A stretch of 64,000 nucleotides of DNA from Trema orientale (lineage: Eukaryota > Streptophyta > Magnoliopsida > Rosales > Cannabaceae): NCBI GenBank assembly GCA_002914845.1, contig JXTC01000369.1:19809-83808 (forward strand). Reading direction: 5' to 3'. Shown piece by piece: positions 23,801-35,300 of the stretch (the stretch's first letter is position 1; the number at the start of each line of letters is the position of its first letter). The position numbers were made by a program, and so were the translations under genes. The notes under the pieces are model-generated. The model saw nothing but the letters and a program-made list of their open reading frames with translations, was not told where the DNA came from and searched no databases.

Positions 23801-26014
23801 AGCAAAACCTCTGCAGCAGAAAGGGAGTTTCAAAAAATTCAAACTAATGTCACTTTTGTGTCCTTTTGCAACTTCTACTCTGAAAGAAACTCAAACAGAT
23901 CCACATCCAACCAAAAACATATGTAGTTCTACTCCATTCCTTAAACAATGTTTTCCCATGTGCTTGTGTTTCCAATTCCATTATCAGCCAATACTATGGT
24001 TAAGCAGCGTGCTAAGCAGTTCCAACTATTATCTTTATAAATTATGGAATCGAAAAATTATCCAAGGACAATCTCACACATTTTTTTTTATGAGATAGTA
24101 AACAAAAACAAGCTGATTTTCCATAATTTTGGTGTATGCCATTGTTTAATAAAATCCCTACCCTGTGACCAGCTTTGTTTTTAGTATCAGAAAGAACATA
24201 AAAAAAATATTCCAAAGAGTTAAAAAATAGAGGGGACAGGGTCTGAATTGAATCCGATTTATGCTTCTTCTTCTTTTTTTTTTAATTTTATTATTTCAAC
24301 AATATAGATTTGCTGAGAGGGGCTAGGCACATGCAACAATAGATTTATAAAGATAATGGGAGATAGTCAAGGCCATGCAAGTATACTTAACGTCAGCACA
24401 AGTTCTCTCTTTCTTCTTCCTTTTTTTTTTTTTTTTTTTCAAAGCACTGGTTTGCATGTTGCATGTGTGTGCACGTCCAGGTATGAATTCTTTCCAATTC
24501 TCAGACCTTAGGACATACTTAAAAACAGCTAAGCTACCTAACGTCAAGTTCTCTGCAACTTTGATAAACCATTTATAGCGAAAATTTGAAGCATTTCACA
24601 TAAAAATTAACTCCCTTCGTTGAAAAAGGCCTATTGGGTGTGGTGCATACATGATTGTGTGCTTATCTCCCAAATCTAATCTCAATCATGTCCAACAAAA
24701 AGTTTGCACAATTTCTTTGTACACGTAGCACAGCAACAGTTAAGTAATAGATTTTCCCAATTGCATAAAAGTAACGAAAAGAAAGAAGCACTTAGATGTA
24801 CTATGATAGTTATTTCTATATAAGCAGGCAGACCTTTAGTCTCGGTTAAGTGGAACTTATATTATGGAATAATAATAATGTAACACTGAAGATTATTTTA
24901 AAAAAAAAAAAAAAAAGACAGTAGCAGCAAAGGTTTGATGTTTTAGGCACCCAAGTGATCAGTAACAGTAAATATTTCTTTGTCGAAGAAAACACAGAAT
25001 TTGACATGTGAATAACATAGACAAGATATAGTTTTTATTTTGATGGGATAAATCAACTCTAACCCATCCAAGTAATAGTTTGTTCACATTTCCCGTGAAT
25101 TCTATCTTCGGTAAAAACAATTTTCACTACCTTATTAATAACTCTAACTCTCATATTTCCTCCCTTTTACCACCTTTCTACAAGTTGAGCAAACGGACAT
25201 GCAATGTTCATGTACCATCTAATTTGCTTTGAGATTAATATGTTGGGCACAATCATTGCTTAGTGCTAAGACCAATCTGAGTATTATTAGTTGCACTTCA
25301 GTCACGGAAATAAACAAAATATTAGTATTAACTTCAATCAGAGAACCATAGTTACCAAACTTTTTATTGGGAGAATGCAACAGCAAGAGTATCTGGTTTT
25401 TCTCTTCTTTCTGTTTTGGGTTCAGAGCTACAATGGTACTTACTTATGTAGCTCAGTTACATACAGTAAAATCAAGTACTCGGCTCCACAGGAAGGCAGA
25501 ATGCGAACTCAACTTCACAATCAAAAACAAGAACGGTATATCTCAAGTTTACTAATTCCTACTCAAGGAAGAATAAGAAACAAGTTACTAATTGATGTTG
25601 AAAATGAGAAGAAAAATAAAAGAATAGTTTTCAAACTAGATACTCACAAATTTAAACAAGGAATAATTTGTACTATTTTATTGTAAGTTACTCCAACAAA
25701 ATGTCATAACATCGTCAGGTTATGTAGGTTGATTATTTAAGGTTGACTACAGTGGAGAAGGCATCATTTACCAACCCAAGAGTTCCATAGTCATTTTTCA
25801 GTGAAAGATTAATGATTTCATTGAACCATGCAGCAACCCTGGCTTAGTAATACATCTGTTCAATTCCTTCACAATGTCGTTTGCCAAACCATAATTCCTC
25901 AAAATTTCTAGCTACATGTAACAAAGAAGAAAAAGAAGAGAAATGAAATGAAGAAAAAATAATTCAATAAAAATTCGAGTTACAGAGAAACCATCAGGAG
26001 TTTAAAAGAAAACA
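20841..26014. other. Long non-coding stretch downstream of the hAT-derived gene
   Basis: No conserved protein is found on either strand in about 5.2 kb. Unlike most intergenic DNA here, it has fewer long A/T runs and several splice-like signals. For example, on the minus strand, CAG at about 20915 is followed by an open stretch coding VQIGPFPMNFVEKVISHSKN. It could hold a non-coding transcript or the long 3' region of the gene at 26015-28336. ORFs at 21474, 22366, 22759, 23751 and 25291 show no recognisable domain. Confidence 0.3.
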
Positions 26015-28336
26015 TTACACTGAGGGTGCATCAGAAAAGACCTCATTGAGCATGTCCTCCTCAACACCACCACCAGCAAAAAGTTCTGCATCTTTTTCCT
26101 CTTCGTTCGAAAGATCCCGCCTTTCGAGCTTGGCATGAGCCGCAACAAATATCATCTTCTGGGCCTTTTCTATACCTATCCTCGAGTGTCTATGCACACA
26201 AACCCATTTCATGAAAGACCAGTTGCACTTAAATCCACATGAGGTTGCTTGAAGGAAAATAAGCCTCACGGCAACCTTACCTAAAGACTTAAACTCGCTT
26301 AAGCAAGTTTCCCATACAAGTCTACTGCTTTGTGGATTCGCAACTTTCATCTTTCCAGTCACAGGGTCTCTTTGTTTCACCTGAACTGCTTGAGCATAAA
26401 GCGGGTCCAGTCCTTCTGACCTCCATTTCATGAGCTCCATCAATGCAATATGAGCTTCTTCTCTGCTAACCAACCTGGTTATGAGCTTATCCACATCCTT
26501 TTCTTGCTCATGAGTCAAACACTTGAATGGTGGAAGATATTTCCCACTTGTGTCTCTCATCAAGTTAAGCGGGTCTAGTATAAATGCAGCCGCCCAAGCT
26601 GGGTGGTACATTTTTCTGAACCGGTTTTCGATTATTTTCTCGACAGGTGCTTCGGCAATACTGCATTTGGCACACCATTCCTTCACTTTTGCTTTTAACT
26701 GCTCCCACAGAGATAAGCATTGCCCAACTAGTGGCCTCTCAGCCTCCATCTCCTGAGCCATCCCTCTAATCATCTTTACAAGTGAATAAACCGATTCCAA
26801 TTCATTCCAAAAGGCTTCACTTTGAATCATCCTACCAACTTCTCTCCCACTCGGGTCCTCCACAAAAATCACCTTACAAGAATCATCCAACACAACCATT
26901 TGGAGTACTCGGGAACAGCTTAACACATCCTCCAACATTGCAAAAACTGGTCCAAAGTTCTTTGAAGTATCGCATTTCGGCGAAGGAACTCGGAGCAACC
27001 CTGCACAATCAAGCTCCTGCGTCTTGTACTTCTGGAAAATATTCCTAACCTGAGACTCTGTATTTACAAAGTTGGCTAGCTTTAAGCAATTTTCAGTGAC
27101 AACCCTGAAAAGTGGAAACTCTTTGTTAAAATCCTTAATCAAACTAACGAACCCCTGAAGCTGACATGAGAGATTCACCATCCAGTGGTTCTGAACCTCC
27201 AAATTCTTCAAAGCCTTGGCTTTATACTTGTCTGCAACTATCCCCACGCAGCGTTGTACTGACCCTCCACATATCTCAGTAACAGTATCCCATAAAATCT
27301 CCTCGGCATACTTGGATGACACCGGCCCTCCAGGAAAGACGGCCTTTTGGAACACACTAGTCCGGTTAGGAAGGTTCACCGTGAACTTAACCAAATTCTC
27401 TTCTCCACAAGGAAAGCCATACAAGTTCTTGCTCTTCCAACCACTAGAAGCAACTTGAAAAAACATGGCGTCTTCTATTCTAGCTTCTGACTCTGCTTTG
27501 GCCTCGTCAAACTTGGCGTCAAGCCGAGCACCCGAAAACTCGCGCCGAGACAAAGCAGGCAAACCCACATGGTTAAGGAAGGCCCTGAACTTGGGGTGCT
27601 CGAGGCTTGATAACGAGACCGACCCACACGACTCGTAGAACCACTCAGCTAGTAACTCAACCGCTGAGTCAATCTGCTCCTTACTAAGAGTCGGGCCCGG
27701 CGAGGCTTTAGGACTCTTGAGCTTCTTTACGCTGTTTTCCAACATTGCCAAAGCACCCAAATCGTCCTTCCCGCCAGATAACATCAAATGGTGGTTATAT
27801 AATCCGGTGTTACTCGCACCACCCCCGGCGTTATGCGCCGACAAGTACCCGAATTCGCCACAGTACCGGGTCGACTCAACCATTGCTAAAGAATGAACCT
27901 CTAAAGCAGTTGGAGGCGCGTGAGGTGTAGGAGGACTTATACGAAGTTGGGAGCTTCGCTTTCTGTGGTTGTGGGAAGAAGGAGAAGGCAACGAAGACAA
28001 CGGCAATGGCGAGACCGACGAATTAGGTCTCAACACCGAGCTGATATTTGGGCAAGTACCCCTTTTGAGATGCTCAGTGGCGGTTCTAGACGGGTTCGAA
28101 GCCGAGAAAACAGAGTCGCACAGAGAGCATTTGAGTTTAACGGCTTTTGGGTGGTTAGTACTGGGATTTCGAATGAGAATGGGCTCCAAATGAGCCCAGT
28201 ACCAAGCTCCTTTTCCCTTTATGGCCTTTGTTCGAACAGTTACAAGACCTTCGTAGCGCTTGTTGACAGCCTTGGCAGCTATGTCGTCGGAAGATGGAAA
28301 TGGGTCTGCGGTAGGGGTTGAGTTTGCGGAAGCCAT
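26015..28336 (-). CDS. hAT transposase-derived protein (BED-like zinc finger, degenerate dimerisation region)
   Basis: One intronless ORF of 773 aa from ATG at 28336, chosen because MASANSTPTAD resembles family N-termini and the context is the plant-typical ATGGCT. An in-frame ATG at 28411 would add 25 residues. Near the N-terminus KGKGAWYWAHLEPILI precedes a BED-type zinc site, Cys-X2-Cys-X15-His-X5-Cys (KCSLCDS to HLKRGTC). The middle has the FYESCGSVSLSSLEHPKFRA and REFSGARLDAKFDEAKAESE blocks and a D-rich transposase-like core. The C-terminus (LQATSCGFKCNWSFMKWVCV) is a decayed hAT dimerisation motif. No terminal repeats or target duplication flank it, and the frame is intact, so it reads as a domesticated host gene, like At1g12380/At1g62870. 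It is probably a DNA-binding nuclear protein; its function is unknown. Confidence 0.88.
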   Translation of the reverse strand: MASANSTPTADPFPSSDDIAAKAVNKRYEGLVTVRTKAIKGKGAWYWAHLEPILIRNPSTNHPKAVKLKCSLCDSVFSASNPSRTATEHLKRGTCPNISSVLRPNSSVSPLPLSSLPSPSSHNHRKRSSQLRISPPTPHAPPTALEVHSLAMVESTRYCGEFGYLSAHNAGGGASNTGLYNHHLMLSGGKDDLGALAMLENSVKKLKSPKASPGPTLSKEQIDSAVELLAEWFYESCGSVSLSSLEHPKFRAFLNHVGLPALSRREFSGARLDAKFDEAKAESEARIEDAMFFQVASSGWKSKNLYGFPCGEENLVKFTVNLPNRTSVFQKAVFPGGPVSSKYAEEILWDTVTEICGGSVQRCVGIVADKYKAKALKNLEVQNHWMVNLSCQLQGFVSLIKDFNKEFPLFRVVTENCLKLANFVNTESQVRNIFQKYKTQELDCAGLLRVPSPKCDTSKNFGPVFAMLEDVLSCSRVLQMVVLDDSCKVIFVEDPSGREVGRMIQSEAFWNELESVYSLVKMIRGMAQEMEAERPLVGQCLSLWEQLKAKVKEWCAKCSIAEAPVEKIIENRFRKMYHPAWAAAFILDPLNLMRDTSGKYLPPFKCLTHEQEKDVDKLITRLVSREEAHIALMELMKWRSEGLDPLYAQAVQVKQRDPVTGKMKVANPQSSRLVWETCLSEFKSLGKVAVRLIFLQATSCGFKCNWSFMKWVCVHRHSRIGIEKAQKMIFVAAHAKLERRDLSNEEEKDAELFAGGGVEEDMLNEVFSDAPSV

Positions 28337-28713
28337 TAAGGGAGGAAGAAGAGCGTGAAAAGTAGTAATGGGTTTTGGTGGTTCAACGATAGAACCAGAC
28401 ATATGTTGCATTATGGGGTTGGGTCTCGCCCATTAAGGTGGTCGTGGTTGGTTTTTACGGGCATTTAGCCGGAAAGGGTCACCGGCGGCGAGATGGGTTT
28501 TGGATTTTGCGGGAGTTTCATGCCGGAAATAAGCGATCTTTGGTCGGAGAAAGAGTGGGGGTTAGGAATAGTTGAGAGTGTGGCGTGAGAGTTTTGTCTG
28601 TAAGGTGTTCGTTAAATTGTCTAGCTCAACTGCATGACAAAGGTTGGAGAAATTAGAGAAAGGGGAATGTAACACGAAGCTACATATACAGAGAGAGAGA
28701 CGAATGAGAGGAG

Positions 28714-28747
<34 letters not shown>

Positions 28748-29745
28748 AAGTAAGTTCTTCTTCTTTTTTTTTTTTTTGAGCAAGTTCTTCTAATATCTCT
28801 CTTTATAATTCATAATTGTTTCTGTAGTTTTTTTTTTTTTTTGGTTTTTGCTGTTATGTTTCAATTGTTAGCTTCGCTTCAAATGTTGTGCTTATTCATA
28901 TTAAAGGCGAGTTAGATGCTTCAAAATGGTTCAATTTTTGAGATTATGAGTAATTTATTGTCCTTTTTAGTTTTTATATTTTGAACTTGATGAAGAGAAT
29001 TTGAATTTTTAACATTCTTCCAATGCAATAAGCGTAATTGAGTAAAAATAAAAATAAGAATGTGGAAAGATATAATTTTACCTATTTAATTCTAAAGTCC
29101 AAATCAATTTGTAAAATGAATTCTGACCTCATTCTTTAAATTAAGAGCAAACCCGTTAATATTAGAGAATTAGGTTTTGACGCTTCAAATTATAACAAAA
29201 ATTTTATATGTGATGTGAAATCAAAGGTATAATTGCTATTTCAAATATTATTCTCATTTCCCATCAGTTTAGCATATATTTTTCATGTATGTTCTATACA
29301 TACATTCATTCTTTAAATATACAATTCCTTATAATAATTATGAACTTGACATGTTTAAAAATAAATTATTAACTAAATAATATATATATATCAAATAAAA
29401 AAATTAATAATTTTATATAAAAAGTTAAAAACAAACCCTAATTTTAGTTTTAAAGCATGACTAAACTTAAGAAATAATAATATAATTAAAAGTGCAAGTA
29501 TAACATAATCACAAATTATTTATAAAAAAAAAACTTTATGAGACATTAATATAGTATTAAAAGAAGTTAAAAAATCTTGTTTGGGTATTTAAAGTGAGTA
29601 TTTAAAGTGCGTGGAAGAGTAACAGTAGTCGAGTGACCGATAGAAAATGGTGATGGTAATTTAAGGGGTGAGCGCTTGTTAATGTGCAACAGAATATACC
29701 AAAAAATTTAAAACCCTCTTCATTTCCTATAAGTTTCTTATAGAA
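28337..29745. other. 5' flank of the hAT-derived gene and AT-rich intergenic DNA
   Basis: The first 300 bp should hold the 5' UTR and promoter. Poly-pyrimidine runs (plus strand TTTTC repeats at 28716-28780) lie about 400 bp upstream of the start. Beyond 28900 only AT-rich DNA is seen. Confidence 0.4.
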
Positions 29746-30377
29746 TAGGGGTGTCAATTCGTGTCGACGGGTCGGGTTCGTATCGGGTTGAAGTCTAATA
29801 TATACATAAATTATGTCAACCCGAACCCGACCCGTGACCCGTCGTGTCAGAAAACCATCAACACTAACCCGACCCGCACCTAAAACGGGTTGACCCGAAC
29901 CCGACCCGCACAACCCGCTTTGGTGAATAACATCCAACCCACAACCAGATTTTGACCCGTCATCCAGATTTTGACCCGCCAACCCGCTATGACCCGTATT
30001 TTTTTACTTATATTTTTTTTTCTAAGGCTATTATTGTCTCATTTTAAAATAAATAAATTAGGGATAATTTATAAATATAATTAATAACTTATAATCCAAA
30101 AACTTACATTGTACAAATTAAATATATCTATAATAATAGTCATAAACAAATTAAATAAAAAATATTTTTATAATTTAATGATATATATATTTGTTGGCGG
30201 GTCAAACGGGTCAAGTTCGTGTCAAGCGGGTTGACCCGAACCCGACCCGTTTTTTTATTCGTGTCAGGCTGGTCGACCCGAACCCGACCCGCACCCTTTT
30301 TCTTCAACCCTAACCCGCAAAAAATCGTGTCGTGTTCGTGTCGTGTCGTCGTGTCATAACCCGAATTGCCACCCCTA
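29746..30377. mobile_element. hAT-like non-autonomous element with GC-rich ends, 632 bp
   Basis: The ends are TAGGGGTGTCAATTCG (left) and TAGGGGTGGCAATTCG (right, inverted), with a perfect 8-bp duplication TTATAGAA at 29738-29745 and 30378-30385. Both ends carry many CGGGT(C/T)GGGTTCG / GACCCGAACCCGACCCG motifs, and the core is AT-rich. The ORFs at 29602-29982 and 30140-30433 translate these repeats and are not genes. Confidence 0.9.
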
Positions 30378-30385
30378 TTATAGAA

Positions 30386-31358
30386 TTTGAATAAAATAAA
30401 TAAATAAAAAGATAGATATTCTAGCATAAACATATCAAATATCAGTTATGCAGCAGCGGCTTAACCATAAGGCAAGATAAGCCTTTGCTTAAGGCCACGT
30501 ATTTAAGAAGATTCAAAAGTTTCCTTTCTTTACCAGTTTCTTTATATATATGAATATTTGTTTTGGATTTTGAGAAATAATATCCCATAATATTAGCTAT
30601 TACTAAATTTGAAAATTTATATATTTAAATATATATATAATCTAAAAAATCCATTAAAAAATAATTTATGTCCTTTTTCTTGGAACAACGAATATGAGAT
30701 TTTTTAGGAAAACTATTTTTTTTTTAAATTTTGTTTCTCTTTAATCACACGCCTTCATTTTATTTATTTATTTATTTTGTGAGAAAATTCTTTTTTCATC
30801 CTTTTTGTACGCATACCATCTCTTCTCTTATCCGATTTTACCATTTTGTAACGGTAAACATGCGAAATGTGTGAGACTACTTATATGTATATTTATGTTA
30901 TTTTTATATTTAATCTTCTCTTAATAATGTTTAATTGTTTTTTTTTTATTCTTTTTTTTTTCCTGAGGGGAATCTTTTTCATTCTTATATTTTTTTTCCT
31001 TAAAATTATTCTTATACATTCTTAGAAGATTTGAGCCGGAAAAAAATTAGTTCATATATGATCAAAAGAAAAAGAGAATTTCAAAGACTCCAATCAAATT
31101 CATCTTTGATTTTAGGTTTTGTTTTTAAATAAATTCACTTTTTTTTCTTCAGGAAATTAGATAATTTAGCTATTTTGTTTACATAATTAAAGAAACATAT
31201 TTTAAAACAAATATATAATAAAGTGTTGCATCAATTGACAATTTGTCAGTAATATTTCTATTCTCATGATTTCTTTTACACGTGAAAAATTATTGGAAAA
31301 AAAAAAAACTCTTAAATCAAAGCTCTTTTAGTCGCTTAGTACAATATATATATATATA
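30386..31358. other. Intergenic, AT-rich
   Basis: Nothing recognisable. A short stretch at 30450-30510 (GGCTTAACCATAAGGCAAGA) and a similar word near 31770-31805 hint at an old repeat. Confidence 0.3.
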
Positions 31359-31603
31359 GGGCACTAAACCAGTAGATTTTTTTTTTTTATACCTATATAT
31401 AGGTATCATTTTGGTCAATAAAAATTTTTCTTGCACATTTTTTTATATTAAAAAGTAAGAGAAAGAAATAACATTAATGATGCACGTCTTTTCATGTACT
31501 TCATTATAGCCGTTGGATCACCATTAGATAATGATCTAACGGTTAAAAAAAATACCTACACATAGGTAAAAAAAAAAAAAAAATACCTACTGGATTAACA
31601 ACC
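31359..31603. mobile_element. MITE with CCAATCCAGTAGGTA ends (copy 2, intact, 245 bp)
   Basis: Starts GGGCACTAAACCAGTAGATT and ends with the inverse ACCTACTGGATTAACAACC, inserted in an (AT)n tract that supplies the flanking duplication. It is the most complete reference copy for the family in this window. Its core has ATGATGCACGTCTTTTCATG and GCCGTTGGATCACCATTAGA. Confidence 0.85.
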
Positions 31604-32040
31604 ATATATATATATCATGTAAAGAGTTTAAAGTTCTCAATGTTATATCACTCTAACTCTTTTCTCCTAAATTTCTTGATTTTTTTTATTTTATAGTAAT
31701 TAATTTTATTTTTTTTTGGTAAGTGGTTATGTTTTTTTCTTTTCTTTTCTTTTCTTTTTAAGGCATTTTAGGAAATTTTTCTTAGAGCCCTAGAAAAAGC
31801 TTAAGCCAATCATGCAATTATATCATTTGATTTTATCCCATGTAAAGCTTCTATTACAAATAGATATAATATAACTAATATTCTCAACATCATGGGGTTT
31901 TACTTTTAAAAAAAAAAAATCAGGATTAATTTTATCAAATTAGTTGAACTTCAGGGGAATTTTCGTATTAAATAGTCTTTATTTAAAAAAAAAAAAAGAA
32001 AAGGAGCCATAAATTTTTTAATACAATAAGAAAATGGGGC
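31604..32040. other. Intergenic
   Basis: AT-rich sequence with poly-T and poly-A runs; no gene. Confidence 0.4.
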
Positions 32041-32325
32041 TTATAGAAATATGACCAAATTTTTGGCCTAATTTCAGTAAATGTCCCTTTGTCAAAAGTT
32101 ATAGCAAAATGTCCAGTATATATGCATATATACCAAGTGTAAAATTTTATATACCAAGTATAAAAAATTATATACCCAGTGCATTTCAGAACAGTAACTA
32201 AAATTGGTAGATATGTGTATCTACCAAGTGTAAAAATATATCTACCTGGACATTTAGCTATAAAATTTTAAAAGTGGACATCTACTTAATCAAATTTAAA
32301 ATTTTAGTCATCCACCTAAATTTCT
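32041..32325. repeat. Dispersed repeat, copy 2 of 2
   Basis: Homologous to 18479-18737 over its length, same orientation, with a small extra segment (about 32235-32260). It has no open frame. Confidence 0.6.
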
Positions 32326-35300
32326 TTAAGAAAAATTTGCTTAAAATAAAATGAGTCACTATTAGAAGTTAATCAAAATTGTAAAAGCCACCATTTTTCT
32401 CTCTTTCTTAGAGACAATGTCTCCAATATTCAAATCACCAGAAGAAGAGTCCTCAAAAGTATTAATTGCTATGCCATACCAGATTCAATTTTCCACCTTA
32501 TTTAAATCAAATTTTTACAACATCAAACAAGCATTTGCTTTTTGGGAAAGAATGAAAGAACCCGATAAACGTTTAAAAGATGTAATACATCTTTTCCCTT
32601 TTTCTTTTTTTTTTTAAAAAAAATTTATAAAGATTAGAGACAGTAATAATGAATTTATGAAAGCAATATATAACAATTTAAAATTTTACTTGATGGCAAT
32701 CTTCGAGTTGTGAAGATGGGAACGTAAAAGCAAATTTAAAATTTGGTTCAGAGAGAGAGATTGTTGAAACCTCTTATACCATGAGAAAAATAGATAATAC
32801 TACTAAATTGTTTTTTTTATACAATAAATCTTCCATATAAAATATAACTACTATTTTTTTTTTGTTATTTTTATTCACGAGGTGTACAGATTACTACTAC
32901 ATAAGTTACTGATGGTCTGATACCACATCTTTGTAGTCGGTATTCTAGAATATATAACAACTCGCACGTTTATAAAAGTATTATTATCATCAAACATATT
33001 ATAAGTAATTTGGTCTTAAAAGTCTTACAAAGTGGTTGTGTTCTTTTTCAAATTCACGGCAACTCATTTGCTGCTCTGCTGACAATGAAGGGATTAATTA
33101 ATCATTGGAATGCGGAAGCTTTATCAAATATAATTTGGAAAAAAGCAAAAAAAAAAAGTCGTTTTTAATAAATAAATAAATGGATCTCCACTAAAGCCCT
33201 CTTGTCTTGACTTTATTTTTTCTTTTTATGGTAACGACTAAATAGACATTACAAGTTCCGCTCAAAGAAAAAAAAAGACGTTACAAGTTACAACATCCAC
33301 AATTTGTCGTTTTTGGAATAATTGCAAAAAAAAAAAAAAAAACTCTATTGTGTTTTGCCATTCGGCCGAAATGTGAGTTAATTAAAAAAATGTGCGTTAC
33401 TTAAAAAATAATAATCAATTAAAAAAATCATATTTTTTCAGTGATTAAAAGAATTTACTGTCATACTGAAAAGTGAAAAAAGAAATTAGAGATAAAGTCA
33501 GAGTTGATAAATATGAGTTACCATTCATTTCGTACAACAAAAAAGAAAATATATATATATATATCTGATTGAGAAATGAAGTGTGGATGGATCTTGAGAG
33601 AGCATGATGGCCTATATTAATATAGTGATGACCGAACCATATTTGTCACATGATGAGCATATGTCCATAAAAAATATATATATATCGGGTCTCTATTAAA
33701 TCAATATTCATTTCAATTTTTAAGTTTTACCATATGTGTAATTAATGATTTTCATAAGACAAAGAATATCATCATGAGGGGCACTTTTGTTATTAACTAT
33801 AATCACTCCGAATGTCTACAATCATCATTATTAAGGAGTAAATTTACACAAACCTCATTAAAGTCTAATCACGTGGCTCTATCTGATTGAATAAATATAT
33901 TACCATCATAAATAGTCTTAAGGAGAGATGTATATGATTTGAGCAAGTGTTAATTTTTATGCCCTAAAAAAAAAACTTATGTAAAACAAAATATCAAATC
34001 ATCAAGAGTGGTAAACTATCTTAAATTTAAATATATGAGTTTGTTAGGTGCAAAGTTATGCATGCGACATCTACTTCAAACCCGGAAAAGCAAAACTTAC
34101 ATATTGGGGATTGGGGAATGAATAACAATATTGCTTACAATACAAGCTAAATTTCAAGGGGTTTAGCAACAAAAATTATATATGGAATGAGTTTTATTCT
34201 CAATCAATAAAGAAATCACTTTTGAACTTTAGATTTCAGTTACAGTTAATTATATTATAACGAATTTCAATATGAATTAAATAATATCATTTATTTTTAT
34301 AACCGTGAAATTGAAATTATCAAACTTAAATTTTTTATCGATACGAAATTAAAAATCTCTACTGTACTAGCTCCTATTTATATTTCTACAAATATATCAA
34401 TAGTTGCCATATATATGTAATGTAAGCCTCAAATAAATAGAAATAGTCGGAGGAATCGTGTTATAATTTGAAGGGAAAAACATACAATTACTTAACTTGG
34501 ACATTATTAGTGATCATATAAATTAATGTAAAGTGTGATATGTAAGGAGCTCAATTAACGAAACGCTCCAGACGGTGGCAAACTGACATTGTAAAAGTCT
34601 AAACCTCCGGGGAAAAGAATGTTTATAATATCTACGTTACATTTGAAACAAGTCAATTTACTTTTGCTTTTGCCTTTTTTGGCTATTTAAAAAGTCACAT
34701 TTGGTTGGAGGTAAAGAAGGGTTAATTACTTTTTAGTGTTACGCTAATTAATTACTTGCTACATTTTGTCTTCAAAATTTTATCCTAATTTACTCAACAA
34801 AAACAAAAAATCGAAGTTAAAGGATTTTGACACTTATTGCCAATTATTAGAAAGACTTGCTAGAGATTCATTTTGTTATACTAATCAATTACTCCACATT
34901 CCACAGTAAGTCGCAACACATTGTAATAAATTAATCAAATTTTGGGACCCTTAGATCTGACCGCTTCAACTTTCAATCTTTAGCTCCTTATAAGGTAATC
35001 GAATATTTGTAAATTGTGAACAAGTGAAACAAATTACCAAAGCAAAATAGTATCTTCTTCATCATGCATGGGAATTGGGAAATAATTATACAAGATGGTG
35101 GGAATGATTAGGGAAAGATAAGCTCCTGTCTTATTTATTTATTTTTAAGGTTCATGTTATTTACTTTATTTTTTAATTTGTTTAAAGAGCATTAGTACTA
35201 ATTTTTCAACCAAATATATGATTATGATCATAATTTAGCAGTTAGAAAAATATGACATTGATTTGATGAATAGATAAAAATCATCCAAGTGTATGAAGTA

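Noticed and set aside
25291..25686. 131-aa ORF downstream of the hAT-derived gene
   Set aside because: No recognisable domain; AT-driven composition; frames on other strands are similarly open.
28402..28411. Upstream in-frame ATGs for the hAT-derived protein
   Set aside because: They would add 22-25 residues with no family resemblance, and the ATGGCT at 28336 has better plant start context.
29602..30433. ORFs of 126 and 97 aa on the minus strand with Arg/Asp/Pro-rich repeats
   Set aside because: They translate the GC-rich end repeats of the hAT-like element at 29746-30377 and have no recognisable domain.
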